From contig CAMHNK010000001.1 in NCBI GenBank assembly GCA_946186455.1, forward strand, positions 1-64,000: a stretch of 64,000 nt of DNA, given 5' to 3'. The position numbers and the translations under genes were made by a program. Source of the stretch: an uncultured Candidatus Saccharibacteria bacterium (GTDB taxonomy: Bacteria > Patescibacteriota > Saccharimonadia > Saccharimonadales > Saccharimonadaceae). The number at the start of each line of letters is the position of its first letter. Positions within the stretch are counted from its first letter, which is position 1. The notes beneath the pieces were generated by a model that was not told where the DNA came from, did not search any database, and saw only the letters and a program-made list of their open reading frames with translations. Positions 28,180 to 37,679 of this stretch are shown here, in pieces.

Positions 28180-28746
28180 TTATATTATACCATCTTTTTT
28201 ATCTTTTTCAATCTGCTTGCGGTAGCGATCTTCTTCGGAAAAGATACAGCCACAGTACTTTTGCATGTATAGTCCAAGCTCGCGGGCTTTAGTTTGGCCT
28301 TCGCGGAAACCGACTCGAAAATCACGATAGAGAAATTCGATACCAAGTTCCTCGGCAATTCTTTCGCAAACGATTTTTAGTTCTTCATGTTTTTGGTATG
28401 GCGAAACAAGGAGCGTAGTGGTAAATGCATCAAAGCCATGAGCCTTAGCATACTCAGCGGTTTTTAAAATTCGCTTCGGGTAACAATAATTTACGCAACG
28501 ATTCTTGATATCCGATACGACATTTTGACAAAACTCATCGAGGCCATACTCCTCGATAAAAACTGCTTCAACATTAATAGATTTGGTGTATTCTTTCAAA
28601 CAGTCACGACGGGTTTTATATTCAATATATGGATGAATATTTGGGTTGTACCAAAAAACTGTCGGCTCAATATTTTCCGAGCGCAGGGAATCAATACAAT
28701 ATACGCTGCAAGGGGCGCAGCACGTATGCATTAATACTTTTTTCAT
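28180..28746 (-). CDS. queH: Epoxyqueuosine reductase QueH
   Basis: 188 aa. Final step of queuosine synthesis. The family (DUF208) signature is present: MHTCCAPCS near the N-terminus, CVNYCYPKR, a central C-rich helix, and KYCGCIFSEEDRY at the C-terminus, which bind an Fe-S cluster and iron. Start moved from the ORF-track ATG 28752 to ATG 28746 because TGT-TATAAT (28754-28759) would place transcription start right at that codon. Confidence 0.92.
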   Translation of the reverse strand: MKKVLMHTCCAPCSVYCIDSLRSENIEPTVFWYNPNIHPYIEYKTRRDCLKEYTKSINVEAVFIEEYGLDEFCQNVVSDIKNRCVNYCYPKRILKTAEYAKAHGFDAFTTTLLVSPYQKHEELKIVCERIAEELGIEFLYRDFRVGFREGQTKARELGLYMQKYCGCIFSEEDRYRKQIEKDKKDGII

Positions 28747-28793
28747 TAACATTATTATAACATTTATGGTACAATTATTCTATAAGGAGGTCT

Positions 28794-29903
28794 ATGTCCA
28801 AAGTAGTAGAAACAGATATTAGGACGTTTATTAAATTTTGGCTCGTACCACTTGGTATTATTGGTGTGATTTTCTTTTTGTACAAAGCGCTCACCGGTTT
28901 AATCATCATTGGTATTTCAATTTTCTTGGCGCTAGCCTTAAAGCCACTCGTTCGTAAGGTCAACGATTTCTTTAACCGACACTTTGGCACTGAAAAGAAG
29001 CACCGCAACATTTCGGCCGTTTTTGCCTATCTCATTGTGATTTTAATTATCGGTGCGATTATCGGCATCGTAGGTCCGGTCGTCATTAATGAGACCTCGC
29101 ACTTCTTTGAACAACTACCAAAGACCTTTGAAAACGCCTTTGGTGGCTGGGAGGGAATTAATAACTTTGGCCGATCAATCGGCATTGAGAATCTCCAGAT
29201 GGAAATTACAAATACGATGTCAAATATCTCAAATGGCATTATGGGCGCGATTGGTTCGAATTTCGTCGCCAGCATTAGTGGCGTGGCAGATATCGCCATG
29301 AAGACGATGCTCGTACTTGTGCTCACGCTCCTATTCTTACTGGAGGGCCCGAGCCTCATGAATGTACTCTGGAATAGCTTGAGTGATGGTAGCGAAAACA
29401 AGAAACCAGTCAACGCCGCGAAGCGCGTGGTGGCGCGCATGGCCGACGTAGTTTCAACTTATGTTTCACACCAAATGATTGTCGCGATGATTGATGGTCT
29501 AGCCTGCGGCATTCTCGTGTTCCTACTTTCACTATTTACGGATGTATCGCCTAGTATCGCCATCCCAATGGGTATGATTTCAATGATTTTCTACATGATC
29601 CCAATGTTCGGGCAGATTATTGGCGCAATTCTAGTGACGCTGGTGTTGTTCTGTTCTAGCCCACTTGCGGCGGTTATCTTCGTGATAGTCTACATTATCT
29701 ACGCACAAGTTGAAAACAATTTCATTGCACCGAAGATTCAGGGCAGTGCATTAAACCTCCCGGCCGTGGTTATCCTCTGTGCCATCACGATTGGTATGTA
29801 CATGTTCGGACTCCTCGGCGCCATCATCGCCATCCCAATTGCCGGTTGTATTAAAGTCTTGGTCGAAGAATATCCAAATATCAGAGTCGCAGCAAGAGGT
29901 TAA
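28794..29903 (+). CDS. AI-2E family (PerM-like) membrane protein
   Basis: 369 aa with about eight membrane helices. The family block near the end, NNFIAPKIQGSALNLPAVVILC, is diagnostic. Members export small molecules or act as Na+/H+ antiporters; substrate here unknown. Unlike most neighbours it has a strong ribosome binding site, TAAGGAGGT, 5 nt before ATG, with TGG-TACAAT upstream. It is 47 bp from the divergent queH start. Confidence 0.87.
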   Translation: MSKVVETDIRTFIKFWLVPLGIIGVIFFLYKALTGLIIIGISIFLALALKPLVRKVNDFFNRHFGTEKKHRNISAVFAYLIVILIIGAIIGIVGPVVINETSHFFEQLPKTFENAFGGWEGINNFGRSIGIENLQMEITNTMSNISNGIMGAIGSNFVASISGVADIAMKTMLVLVLTLLFLLEGPSLMNVLWNSLSDGSENKKPVNAAKRVVARMADVVSTYVSHQMIVAMIDGLACGILVFLLSLFTDVSPSIAIPMGMISMIFYMIPMFGQIIGAILVTLVLFCSSPLAAVIFVIVYIIYAQVENNFIAPKIQGSALNLPAVVILCAITIGMYMFGLLGAIIAIPIAGCIKVLVEEYPNIRVAARG

Positions 29904-31028
29904 ATGAGTAACGAAGAGACTAAAGCGCCTGAGGCGCAGGATGAGGTGGCACCTAAAAATGCTTTTAAAAAGCTAAAGAAACCTGCACTCACGCTCGCAT
30001 TTATCGCTATTAATATCGCAGTGATCGCCATTACGGCATTCTCGGAATTTGGTAATTCGGAAAATGCGGCGCAACTTTCGGAAGTTCAAATCAACTGGTG
30101 GTTCTTACTACCGGCCGCTGCTTGTTTCATTGTGGCAATTACGCTCGAGATTCATAAATATATTATTATGATGCGTGAAGCCGCTAAGGTTAATACAAAG
30201 AAACAGACGAAGAAGGTTTGGCGCGTGGCGAGAAGGACGGTATTACTTGGTAAGTATTACGATAGCGTGACGCCGGCTGCGATTGGCGGGCAACCGTTCC
30301 AGATTTGGTACATGCACAAAAACGCCGGTATCGGCAAAGGTATGGCTACGACAATTCCAATCATCGGTATGATTTCAAACCAAATTGGTTTTATCATCGT
30401 GGCATCGGTAGCATTTCTGTTTGGTAGCTTATCGATTAATAACGCTGTACTGATGGCGACGGCCTGCTTCGGTTTACTATTCTATGCGTTCTGGCCAATT
30501 GCAATTCTGATTGCGACGTTCTTACCAAATACAACTGCCGAATTAATCAATTTAATTGTGAGATTCCTCGCGAAGGTCCATATCGTGAAGGACAAGGAAA
30601 AAGCAATTAAAAAAGTCAGCGATGGCGTGAACGAATATGCGAAATGTGTGAAGCAAATTCTAAAGACGAGAGGATTGTTCCTACGTGAAATTTTACTTTC
30701 GGTCTGTTTCCATTTATTAATCTCGATGATCCCGTTCTTTGTGCTCACTGCCTTTGGTGGCGCCGTGGACTTCTTGCCATGTCTCGTCACGACAATTGCC
30801 GTCACGAGCGCTGTATATTTTGTGCCAACACCAGGTAACGCTGGCGCGGCGGAAGGTACTTTCTTTGTGGTCTTCTCGGCACTTTCTTCAGGCTACATTT
30901 TCTGGGCCATGTTAACTTGGCGCTTCTTCTCATATTACATCTACATTATTATTGGTGCGATTATTTACGTAAGAATGCATTTTGAAAAGAAGAAAAATAA
31001 GACCCATGAAGAAAAACTCGATACTTAG
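29904..31028 (+). CDS. Lysylphosphatidylglycerol synthase TM domain-like protein (UPF0104)
   Basis: 374 aa. After an Ala/Glu-rich N-terminus come about eight membrane helices with YYDSVTPAAIGGQPFQIWYM and GNAGAAEGTFFVVFS, the two conserved blocks of the MprF/AglD flippase-type domain. No cytosolic aminoacyl-transfer domain is attached, so it is more likely a lipid or lipid-linked glycan transporter than a lysyl transferase. It begins directly after the preceding stop. Confidence 0.85.
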   Translation: MSNEETKAPEAQDEVAPKNAFKKLKKPALTLAFIAINIAVIAITAFSEFGNSENAAQLSEVQINWWFLLPAAACFIVAITLEIHKYIIMMREAAKVNTKKQTKKVWRVARRTVLLGKYYDSVTPAAIGGQPFQIWYMHKNAGIGKGMATTIPIIGMISNQIGFIIVASVAFLFGSLSINNAVLMATACFGLLFYAFWPIAILIATFLPNTTAELINLIVRFLAKVHIVKDKEKAIKKVSDGVNEYAKCVKQILKTRGLFLREILLSVCFHLLISMIPFFVLTAFGGAVDFLPCLVTTIAVTSAVYFVPTPGNAGAAEGTFFVVFSALSSGYIFWAMLTWRFFSYYIYIIIGAIIYVRMHFEKKKNKTHEEKLDT

Positions 31029-31896
31029 TTCGCTCCCGATTTTAATTGCATTTGTTTTTGTGGGGGTGTTCGCTTGGCTGATTGCGAGTGTGTTTCTTGG
31101 TAATAAAGCGGGTGACGTCCAGCCAGAGTCGGAAAGCTCAGAAGAAGAAACCGAAGAACCAATTGCGAAGGATGAGGAACCAGAAGAAGCCAAGCCAACT
31201 GGCCCGGTTTATTCGCCAATGACAAATGTGGCGTCTTCTAACTGTACAATTAAATATGGGAATTTGATGTTAATTAATCCGAATTTCCACGTCGAGCAAG
31301 AATATATTACGAACCGAAAAGTCGAGCTCATCAGCTTGTCTTACAACTACGGCATTGAAGAAGGGAATCCGTATAATGGTGACAATTTGATGGATGCGAC
31401 GGCCGCGGCGCACATGTATGAAATGGTGAATGCATATAAGGCCGAGTATCCTGGGCACGTGATTGAAACGCGTTCTTGTTACCGGGTGCGGGGGACGACT
31501 TGCGGAAGGCTATGTCTCCCGACTGGGCAAACCGACCACCACACTGGCCTAACTTGTGATTTGATTGATCCGGCTTACGGCACTTCGCTCGATACGAGTT
31601 TATATAATCAGCACGTCGAGTGGCAGTGGCTTAAAGCTAATTCGTATAAATATGGCTTCATCGATCGCTTCCCGTTGGCATGGGCGGGTGGTTCGATGAG
31701 CGAACCAATGAATGTTAATGCCGATGGTTCGACTGGTTTATACGAAACTTGGCACTATCGTTACGTGGGTGTCGAGGCGGCAACCGAAATTGCGACCGGC
31801 AAATACAACAATGGCCAGTATGATTCTTTGGAACATTATTTGAAGGCAACTGGACTTGTGACGGATCTCGTGAAGGCTACTTGTAAAACAGATTAA
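31006..31896 (+). CDS. VanY-like D-alanyl-D-alanine carboxypeptidase, membrane anchored
   Basis: 296 aa from ATG 31006 (ORF track starts at 30982). Helix at about 8-30 is a signal anchor, then an acidic linker ESESSEEETEEP. The peptidase domain has the zinc motifs TDHHTGLTCDLID (usual SxHxxGxAxD) and ETWHYRYVG (usual WHxRYVG). Five cysteines outside suggest disulfides. It trims the terminal D-Ala of peptidoglycan stems. It overlaps the UPF0104 gene by 23 bp. Confidence 0.85.
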   Translation: MKKNSILSSLPILIAFVFVGVFAWLIASVFLGNKAGDVQPESESSEEETEEPIAKDEEPEEAKPTGPVYSPMTNVASSNCTIKYGNLMLINPNFHVEQEYITNRKVELISLSYNYGIEEGNPYNGDNLMDATAAAHMYEMVNAYKAEYPGHVIETRSCYRVRGTTCGRLCLPTGQTDHHTGLTCDLIDPAYGTSLDTSLYNQHVEWQWLKANSYKYGFIDRFPLAWAGGSMSEPMNVNADGSTGLYETWHYRYVGVEAATEIATGKYNNGQYDSLEHYLKATGLVTDLVKATCKTD

Positions 31897-31921
31897 ATTT
31901 ATGCTAAAATAGAAGTATTAT

Positions 31922-33697
31922 ATGTTAAAGCTTTTTCGTTATCTTAAGCCATATTGGTGGCAAATTCTGATTCTTCTCGCCGCCACGAGTCTTCAGGTTT
32001 ATACAACCTTAAGGCTTCCGGCACTCATGGCCGACATCATTAATGATGGTATCGTGAAAGAAGACACCGGCATGATTTGGATGGTCGGTGGTAAAATGAT
32101 TCTTTTTGCTGTGGTTTCGGCACTTGGCTCATTAATCTCTTCTTATTATTCGTCAGTGATTGGCGCCGGTTTTTCAAAGGCATTAAGAGCAGAATTATTT
32201 AAAAAGGTCCTAAGTTACAGTATGACCGACATGAAGACTTTTAGCACCGCTTCACTAATCACCCGTACCACAAACGACGTGACCCAGGTTCGTCAGACCT
32301 TTACAATGATTCTTTCAATGATGCTCAGAGCGCCACTTTTTGCCGTAATCTCATTTATTATGGCAATTGAGACCGCTCCCGACATGAGCTGGATTATCGC
32401 CGTTGGCCTCGTTGCGATTATTTGTTCAATTATTCTCATCATGTCACTCGTGATTCCAAAGTTTAGAATCTTCCAAAAATTGCTTGATCGCACCACGCTT
32501 CTTACGCGCGAGAATCTGACCGGCCTTCGTGTGATTCGCGCTTTTAACAACCAAAAAGTTGAGAAGCGTAAATTCATGAAGACAAATGAGGAGCTAACTA
32601 AACTACTCATTTACGTAGATCGGATTCTGGAACTCCAAAATCCATTTATTAATATTATCTTCAATGGTACAACTTTGCTTTGTGCTTGGATTGGTATTTC
32701 TTTGCTTTCAAAGGATATTGCTTATCTCGGTAACATGATTGCGTTTGCGCAATATGTCGGACATGTGATGATGGCATTTCTCATGCTTTCAATTCTATTT
32801 GTCATGATTCCACGTGCTAATGTTTCGGCTGAACGTATTAACGAAGTTCTCAAATTAAATACAAAAATCCATTGGAAAAAAGAAACTACCGGCACGCCAA
32901 ACAAAGTTCCTTCCGTCGAATTTAAGAATGTTGATTTTATGTATCCGGATGCAGAAGAAAAAGTTTTGTCTGGCGTTTCGTTCGTAGCAAATGCCGGTGA
33001 AACGACCGCCTTTGTCGGCTCGACCGGCTCGGGTAAATCCACGCTCATTAATTTGGTGCCGAGATTTTACGAGGCAACCGCTGGCGATGTTATTGTAAAT
33101 GGTATTTCAGTTAAAGATTACGAAAAAGACGATTTGATGACCAGAATTGGTTTCGTACCACAAAAAGGGATTCTGTTCTCCGGCACCGTTAAGTCTAATA
33201 TTAAATTTGGTGCACCACATGCGACTGATGCGGAAGTAAGACACGCAGCCGAAGTTGCTCAGGCTGATGGCTTTATTTCGCGTTTGCCAGAAAAATACAA
33301 TGCCCATATTTCACAGGGCGGTACCAATGTTTCTGGTGGTCAAAAACAACGTTTATCAATCGCTCGGGCTATTTGCAAAAAACCGCAGATTTTCGTCTTT
33401 GATGATTCGTTTTCGGCACTTGATATGAAAACCGATGCAAAACTTCGCGAAGCACTTAAACCGGAGACTCGGGGCGCGGTCGTTTTGATTGTGGCTCAGC
33501 GTATCAGCACTATTAAAGATGCTGACCAAATTGTAGTCTTAGACGGCGGAAAAGTCGTAGGGAAGGGCGAACACTTTACACTTCTAAACACTTGTCCGAT
33601 TTATCAAGATATCGTAAAATCACAACTTTCAGATGATGAATTTAAGAATGAGATGAAACTCGCGAAAAGTAGGAAGGTGGAGGCCGTAAATGGATAA
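31922..33697 (+). CDS. ABC exporter subunit with degenerate nucleotide site
   Basis: 591 aa: six-helix membrane domain then ATPase domain. Walker A GSTGSGKST and signature VSGGQ are intact, but the residue after Walker B is Asp instead of Glu (FVFDDSFSALD) and the switch histidine is Gln (VAQRIST). Such changes mark the non-catalytic half of heterodimeric exporters like TM287/288 and BmrCD. TAAAAT lies 11 nt before ATG. It overlaps the partner gene by 8 bp. Confidence 0.9.
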   Translation: MLKLFRYLKPYWWQILILLAATSLQVYTTLRLPALMADIINDGIVKEDTGMIWMVGGKMILFAVVSALGSLISSYYSSVIGAGFSKALRAELFKKVLSYSMTDMKTFSTASLITRTTNDVTQVRQTFTMILSMMLRAPLFAVISFIMAIETAPDMSWIIAVGLVAIICSIILIMSLVIPKFRIFQKLLDRTTLLTRENLTGLRVIRAFNNQKVEKRKFMKTNEELTKLLIYVDRILELQNPFINIIFNGTTLLCAWIGISLLSKDIAYLGNMIAFAQYVGHVMMAFLMLSILFVMIPRANVSAERINEVLKLNTKIHWKKETTGTPNKVPSVEFKNVDFMYPDAEEKVLSGVSFVANAGETTAFVGSTGSGKSTLINLVPRFYEATAGDVIVNGISVKDYEKDDLMTRIGFVPQKGILFSGTVKSNIKFGAPHATDAEVRHAAEVAQADGFISRLPEKYNAHISQGGTNVSGGQKQRLSIARAICKKPQIFVFDDSFSALDMKTDAKLREALKPETRGAVVLIVAQRISTIKDADQIVVLDGGKVVGKGEHFTLLNTCPIYQDIVKSQLSDDEFKNEMKLAKSRKVEAVNG

Positions 33698-35471
33698 TAA
33701 TTCTTTTACCCTTGGTGTCGGAAAAGCTAAAAATGCGAAGCTCACATTTAAACAATTCTATGCTTCAATAAAAAAATACCGTTTTTCAATTTTAGTTTCA
33801 ATTATCCTTGCCGTCGCTTCAGCGGTAACCGGTTTGTTTACGCCAAAGATTCTTGGCGACATGACCACAATTGCCTTTAATACTTACCCGAATATTGACT
33901 TTATCACGATTGGCCAGAAGGCCATCGTCGTTATTGTTTTGTTCTTAATCTCGGCAGCTCTAAATTACGCGCAGGCCTTTATTCTTGGTGTCGTTTCGGC
34001 TAGATATACACGCGACATGCGCGAGATGATTATCGATAAAATCTCGAAACTACCAATTTCATATTTTGACCGACATAAATTTGGCGATACTTTATCTCGT
34101 ATGACTAATGATATCGATGTACTCACGACTTCGATGTCACAGGAAATCGCAGATATTTCTCTAAGTATTACTACACTTGTTGGCGTGATGATTATCATGT
34201 TAATCATTTCCGTGCCACTATCGCTGATTTCGTTCATTATTGTGCCACTTTCCGTGGTAGTAGTTGGAAAGATTGCCAAATTCGCCCACAAGTATTTCCG
34301 CGAACGTCAAGCCATGCTTGGCATCCTAAACAGCAAAATTGAAGAGGATTATGCCGGACAAAGCATCATCAAATCGAACTCGTATGAGCCAATTGCGCTC
34401 GAAGATTTTGATGATACTAATGAAAAACTTGCAAAAGCCTCACTTCGCTCGCAATTCTATTCATCGCTCTCCATGCCGGTTACACATATTTTCACAAATC
34501 TAAGCTATGTAGCAGTCTGTATTGCTGGTGGCGTACTTGTGATTGAGCGTGCAATCTCAATTGGTGATATCCAAGCGTTCGTCCAATATGTCAGCCGATT
34601 CAATCGACCGATTACTGAAATCGCTTCATCGACTTCCACAATCCAGGCTCTACTTGCCGCTTCGGAACGCATCTTTGAATTCCTAAACGAGCCAGAAGAA
34701 GAACCGGACATTTCGCCGGCGCAGAAAATCGAAAAGATTAAAGGCGAAGTGGAATTCCATGATATTAATTTCAGCTATCTAAAGGATACGCCAGTCATCA
34801 AAGGATTCTCCGTGAAGGTAGAACCAGGTATGAAAGTGGCCATTGTCGGTCCAACCGGCGCCGGTAAGACTACAATTATTAATCTCTTAATGCGTTTTTA
34901 CGAACCGGATTCGGGATATATTTCGATTGACGGTGTGCCAACCAGAGAAATGGAACGTGCGGATGTGCGTGGACTATTTGGCATGGTGCTTCAAGATACC
35001 TGGCTATTTTCGGGTACAGTCGAAGAAAACCTCCGCTATGGTCGTCAGGATGCAACACTCGAAGAAATAAAGGCCGCCGCGAAGGCTTCTAATATTCACC
35101 ACGTGATTGAATCTTTGCCAAAAGGTTACAAGACGATGATTTCGGAAGATTCTGATAATATTTCGGCTGGCGAAAAACAGCTTATCACGATTGCGCGCGC
35201 GATGGTCGCTAACCCGCCGATGATGATTCTTGATGAGGCGACTTCAAATGTGGATACGCGTACTGAGCAATTAATCCAGGATTCATTCGAAAAACTAACC
35301 AAAGGTCGCACTTCATTCGTAATTGCACATCGCTTATCGACGATTAGAAATTCAGATTTAATCCTCGTAATGCGCGATGGTAATATTGTTGAACATGGCA
35401 ACCACGAAGAGCTATTGAAACAAAATGGTTTCTACGCCGAGTTATACAACTCACAATTTGCTGACAATTAA
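33690..35471 (+). CDS. ABC exporter subunit with canonical nucleotide site
   Basis: 593 aa, same architecture. Walker A GPTGAGKTT, signature ISAGEKQ, Walker B MMILDEATS with catalytic Glu, switch region VIAHRLSTI with His. It pairs with the upstream subunit; cargo unknown (lipid, peptide or drug). The signature Gly-Gly is changed to AGE. The 3' end overlaps tmk on the other strand by 21 bp. Confidence 0.92.
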   Translation: MDNNSFTLGVGKAKNAKLTFKQFYASIKKYRFSILVSIILAVASAVTGLFTPKILGDMTTIAFNTYPNIDFITIGQKAIVVIVLFLISAALNYAQAFILGVVSARYTRDMREMIIDKISKLPISYFDRHKFGDTLSRMTNDIDVLTTSMSQEIADISLSITTLVGVMIIMLIISVPLSLISFIIVPLSVVVVGKIAKFAHKYFRERQAMLGILNSKIEEDYAGQSIIKSNSYEPIALEDFDDTNEKLAKASLRSQFYSSLSMPVTHIFTNLSYVAVCIAGGVLVIERAISIGDIQAFVQYVSRFNRPITEIASSTSTIQALLAASERIFEFLNEPEEEPDISPAQKIEKIKGEVEFHDINFSYLKDTPVIKGFSVKVEPGMKVAIVGPTGAGKTTIINLLMRFYEPDSGYISIDGVPTREMERADVRGLFGMVLQDTWLFSGTVEENLRYGRQDATLEEIKAAAKASNIHHVIESLPKGYKTMISEDSDNISAGEKQLITIARAMVANPPMMILDEATSNVDTRTEQLIQDSFEKLTKGRTSFVIAHRLSTIRNSDLILVMRDGNIVEHGNHEELLKQNGFYAELYNSQFADN

Positions 35472-36056
35472 ATCAAAGACTTCTTCGATAGTTCCGGAAG
35501 CATCAATAATCGGAATATCTAAGTTTTTAGCAATCTGCAAATATCCGGCATTTACTTTCTGTTGAAACTCATCCGGTTTTGCCTCAAAGGTTTCTGTAGC
35601 TTTGCCGCGACTCCCTTGACGCTCTAGACGGACTTTGTCAGATACTTTCAAGATAAAACCGCGGTCTGGATTACAGTAATGATCCGGCATCATTTCTTTA
35701 GTTACTCGGATAATTTTGCTTCTTGAAACGCCCTCGCCGTAGCCTTGGTAGGCGAGCGTAGACCACCAATTGCGTGCGGAAATTACAATCCCGCCACGCT
35801 TTAGGGTTGGTTCCGCAATTTTGCGCCAGAGTTCGGAACGGGCGGCGGTGAAAAGTGCTAGGTTCGTGATCGGCTCAAGCTTCCATTCTTTACCTTTAAT
35901 CACGATGATATCGTGGATTTCGTGAGCTTGAGGCAAATCGCCGTCCGGTTCATCCATTACCACGACTTCTTTGCCTTGTTTCTCAAAATAGTCTTTTAAA
36001 AGTCTGGCCTGGGTCGATTTACCAGTACCATCTTGTCCTTCAATGACGATATACAT
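35451..36056 (-). CDS. tmk: Thymidylate kinase
   Basis: 201 aa. Phosphorylates dTMP. P-loop EGQDGTGKST, DR-type motif replaced by ISARNWWSTLAYQG, lid region RLERQGSRGK. ATG overlaps the tdk stop by 1 bp (TAATG), a coupled start. Confidence 0.9.
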   Translation of the reverse strand: MYIVIEGQDGTGKSTQARLLKDYFEKQGKEVVVMDEPDGDLPQAHEIHDIIVIKGKEWKLEPITNLALFTAARSELWRKIAEPTLKRGGIVISARNWWSTLAYQGYGEGVSRSKIIRVTKEMMPDHYCNPDRGFILKVSDKVRLERQGSRGKATETFEAKPDEFQQKVNAGYLQIAKNLDIPIIDASGTIEEVFDLIVSKL

Positions 36057-36646
36057 TATTTTTCTCCTTCTAGATATTTTTGATAGCAGGCTGGGCAGAT
36101 AGCGCGGTATTCAACTTTAGTTTTACCGTCATCTATTAAAACGTCTGGGCCATCGACGACAAACTTACCGTTTAAAAATCTCGCATTACAAGTCGCTTTA
36201 CGCCCACATTCACAAATCGTTTTAATCTCTTCAATATTATGAGCAATTTGGAGAAGCCTGGTTGCGCCTTCAAACCCACCATCGGTCAGGCGAAAGTTCA
36301 GTCTAAGCCCGTAGGCCATCACTGGAATGTCGAGTTTATTCACGATCATCATTAGCTCGTCGGCTTGAGCCTTCGTTAAAAACTGGGCTTCGTCAACTAA
36401 TACACAGTGGACGTTTTGGTATTTTTTTAAAATCTCTTCATAAATATTGGTTTTTTTATCGAAACAAAAATCGGTCTCTCTTTCTGGGCCAATCCGAGTG
36501 AGTAGCTTCGTACCGTTTTTAGTATCGGTCTTTGGTTTAATCACGCAGACTTTATGTCCACGTTCTTCGTAATTAAATGCGACTTGGAGAAGTTGCATGG
36601 TTTTGCCGCACCCCATTGCTCCGTATCTGAAATATAATTTCGCCAT
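36056..36646 (-). CDS. tdk: Thymidine kinase (type II)
   Basis: 196 aa. P-loop RYGAMGCGKT, Walker B-like CVLVDEAQFL, lasso loop, and C-terminal zinc ribbon with CECGRKATC and CPAC. Salvages thymidine; followed in the operon by tmk to give dTDP. No thymidylate synthase is visible in the window. The start is separated from the divergent ung by only 14 bp. Confidence 0.95.
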   Translation of the reverse strand: MAKLYFRYGAMGCGKTMQLLQVAFNYEERGHKVCVIKPKTDTKNGTKLLTRIGPERETDFCFDKKTNIYEEILKKYQNVHCVLVDEAQFLTKAQADELMMIVNKLDIPVMAYGLRLNFRLTDGGFEGATRLLQIAHNIEEIKTICECGRKATCNARFLNGKFVVDGPDVLIDDGKTKVEYRAICPACYQKYLEGEK

Positions 36647-36660
36647 GCTATAATTATAAC
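36647..36660. promoter_or_regulatory. 14-bp divergent promoter for tdk and ung
   Basis: The whole intergenic region is GCTATAATTATAAC. TATAAT on the plus strand (36649-36654) and on the minus strand (36653-36658) overlap by 2 bp, and each is exactly 6 nt from its start codon. The TG of each extended -10 is supplied by the other gene's start codon complement. Confidence 0.85.
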
Positions 36661-37308
36661 ATGCATGAGAGTTGGAAATCTTTTCTAGATAGCGAGTTCA
36701 ATAAACCATATTTCAAAGAACTCTCGAAGTTTTTACACGATGAATACGAACACAAAACGATTTATCCAAAAAAGAGCCTGGTCTTTTCGGCATTTACAAC
36801 TGATTTGAATGAAGTTAAAGTTGTAATATTGGGACAGGATCCATATCACACACCGGGTGCTGCGGAGGGACTGGCTTTTTCGGTGCCTTCAACTCAGCCA
36901 ATTCCACCGTCACTCATTAATATATATAAGGAAATCGATGCGGATATCGGACATCATAATAACACTTCCGGAAGTCTTCGGAATTGGCAGAAACAAGGCG
37001 TATTGTTATTAAACACGGTTCTAACCGTAGAAGCTCACAAGGCCGGTTCACACCGAGGCAAAGGTTGGGAAACTTTTACGACTGAAGTGATTAAATATCT
37101 AAACGAAACCCGTCCACATTTAGTTTTTATTCTGTGGGGCAGAGATGCCAGGAATAAAAAAACGCTGATTGATAGCTCGAAACATTTGATTTTAGAGTCA
37201 CCCCATCCATCGCCACTTTCGGCTTACGCTGGGTTCTTTGGTAATCATCATTTTTCAAAAACCAATGAATTTCTCGAAAAGAACGGCCTAAAGCCAATTG
37301 AGTGGTAG
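36661..37308 (+). CDS. ung: Uracil-DNA glycosylase family 1
   Basis: 215 aa. Active-site GQDPYHTPGAAEGLAFSV with the catalytic Asp, KQGVLLLNTVLTVE, and the DNA-intercalation loop HPSPLSAY are intact. Removes uracil from DNA. Its pairing with thymidine salvage and dCMP deaminase is sensible because dUTP/dTTP balance determines uracil incorporation. Confidence 0.97.
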   Translation: MHESWKSFLDSEFNKPYFKELSKFLHDEYEHKTIYPKKSLVFSAFTTDLNEVKVVILGQDPYHTPGAAEGLAFSVPSTQPIPPSLINIYKEIDADIGHHNNTSGSLRNWQKQGVLLLNTVLTVEAHKAGSHRGKGWETFTTEVIKYLNETRPHLVFILWGRDARNKKTLIDSSKHLILESPHPSPLSAYAGFFGNHHFSKTNEFLEKNGLKPIEW

Positions 37309-37367
37309 TTTTTAATTCGTCTTTAAGGTTCATTTTTTATACTTAAAATGTAAAAAAAGGAAAAAAT

Positions 37368-37679
37368 ATGGACGAAGAAATTATTAGTAAAAGTACTAAA
37401 AATAATTCCGAAACAACCGATAGACCGGAACTACCGGACGACTTAGAAACAGTCGATGGCGGCGAAAACGTAGATACAATGAGACAGGGCAGAGAATTTC
37501 CAGGTGAAAGAATGGCGTCTGTGGCTCAACCCCAAGCCGATCCGATGGCACCACTCATCTACTTTTCGGCCGGTGCCGGCAGTGCTCTACTTGCCTTTTT
37601 AGTATTTTATCTTTGCTTAAGATTTTTGCCAAAAAGAGGCTGTGACTGTCATCAAGAAAAACTAACAAAAAAAGGATGA
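37368..37679 (+). CDS. Small single-pass membrane protein, unknown
   Basis: 103 aa. An acidic, disordered N-terminus (RPELPDDLETVDGGENVD), one hydrophobic helix at about 64-87 (LIYFSAGAGSALLAFLVFYL) and a short basic tail with CDCHQEK. AAAAAAGGAA precedes the ATG. It ends in TGA, abutting the convergent dCMP deaminase with no gap. Unrecognised. Confidence 0.65.
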   Translation: MDEEIISKSTKNNSETTDRPELPDDLETVDGGENVDTMRQGREFPGERMASVAQPQADPMAPLIYFSAGAGSALLAFLVFYLCLRFLPKRGCDCHQEKLTKKG

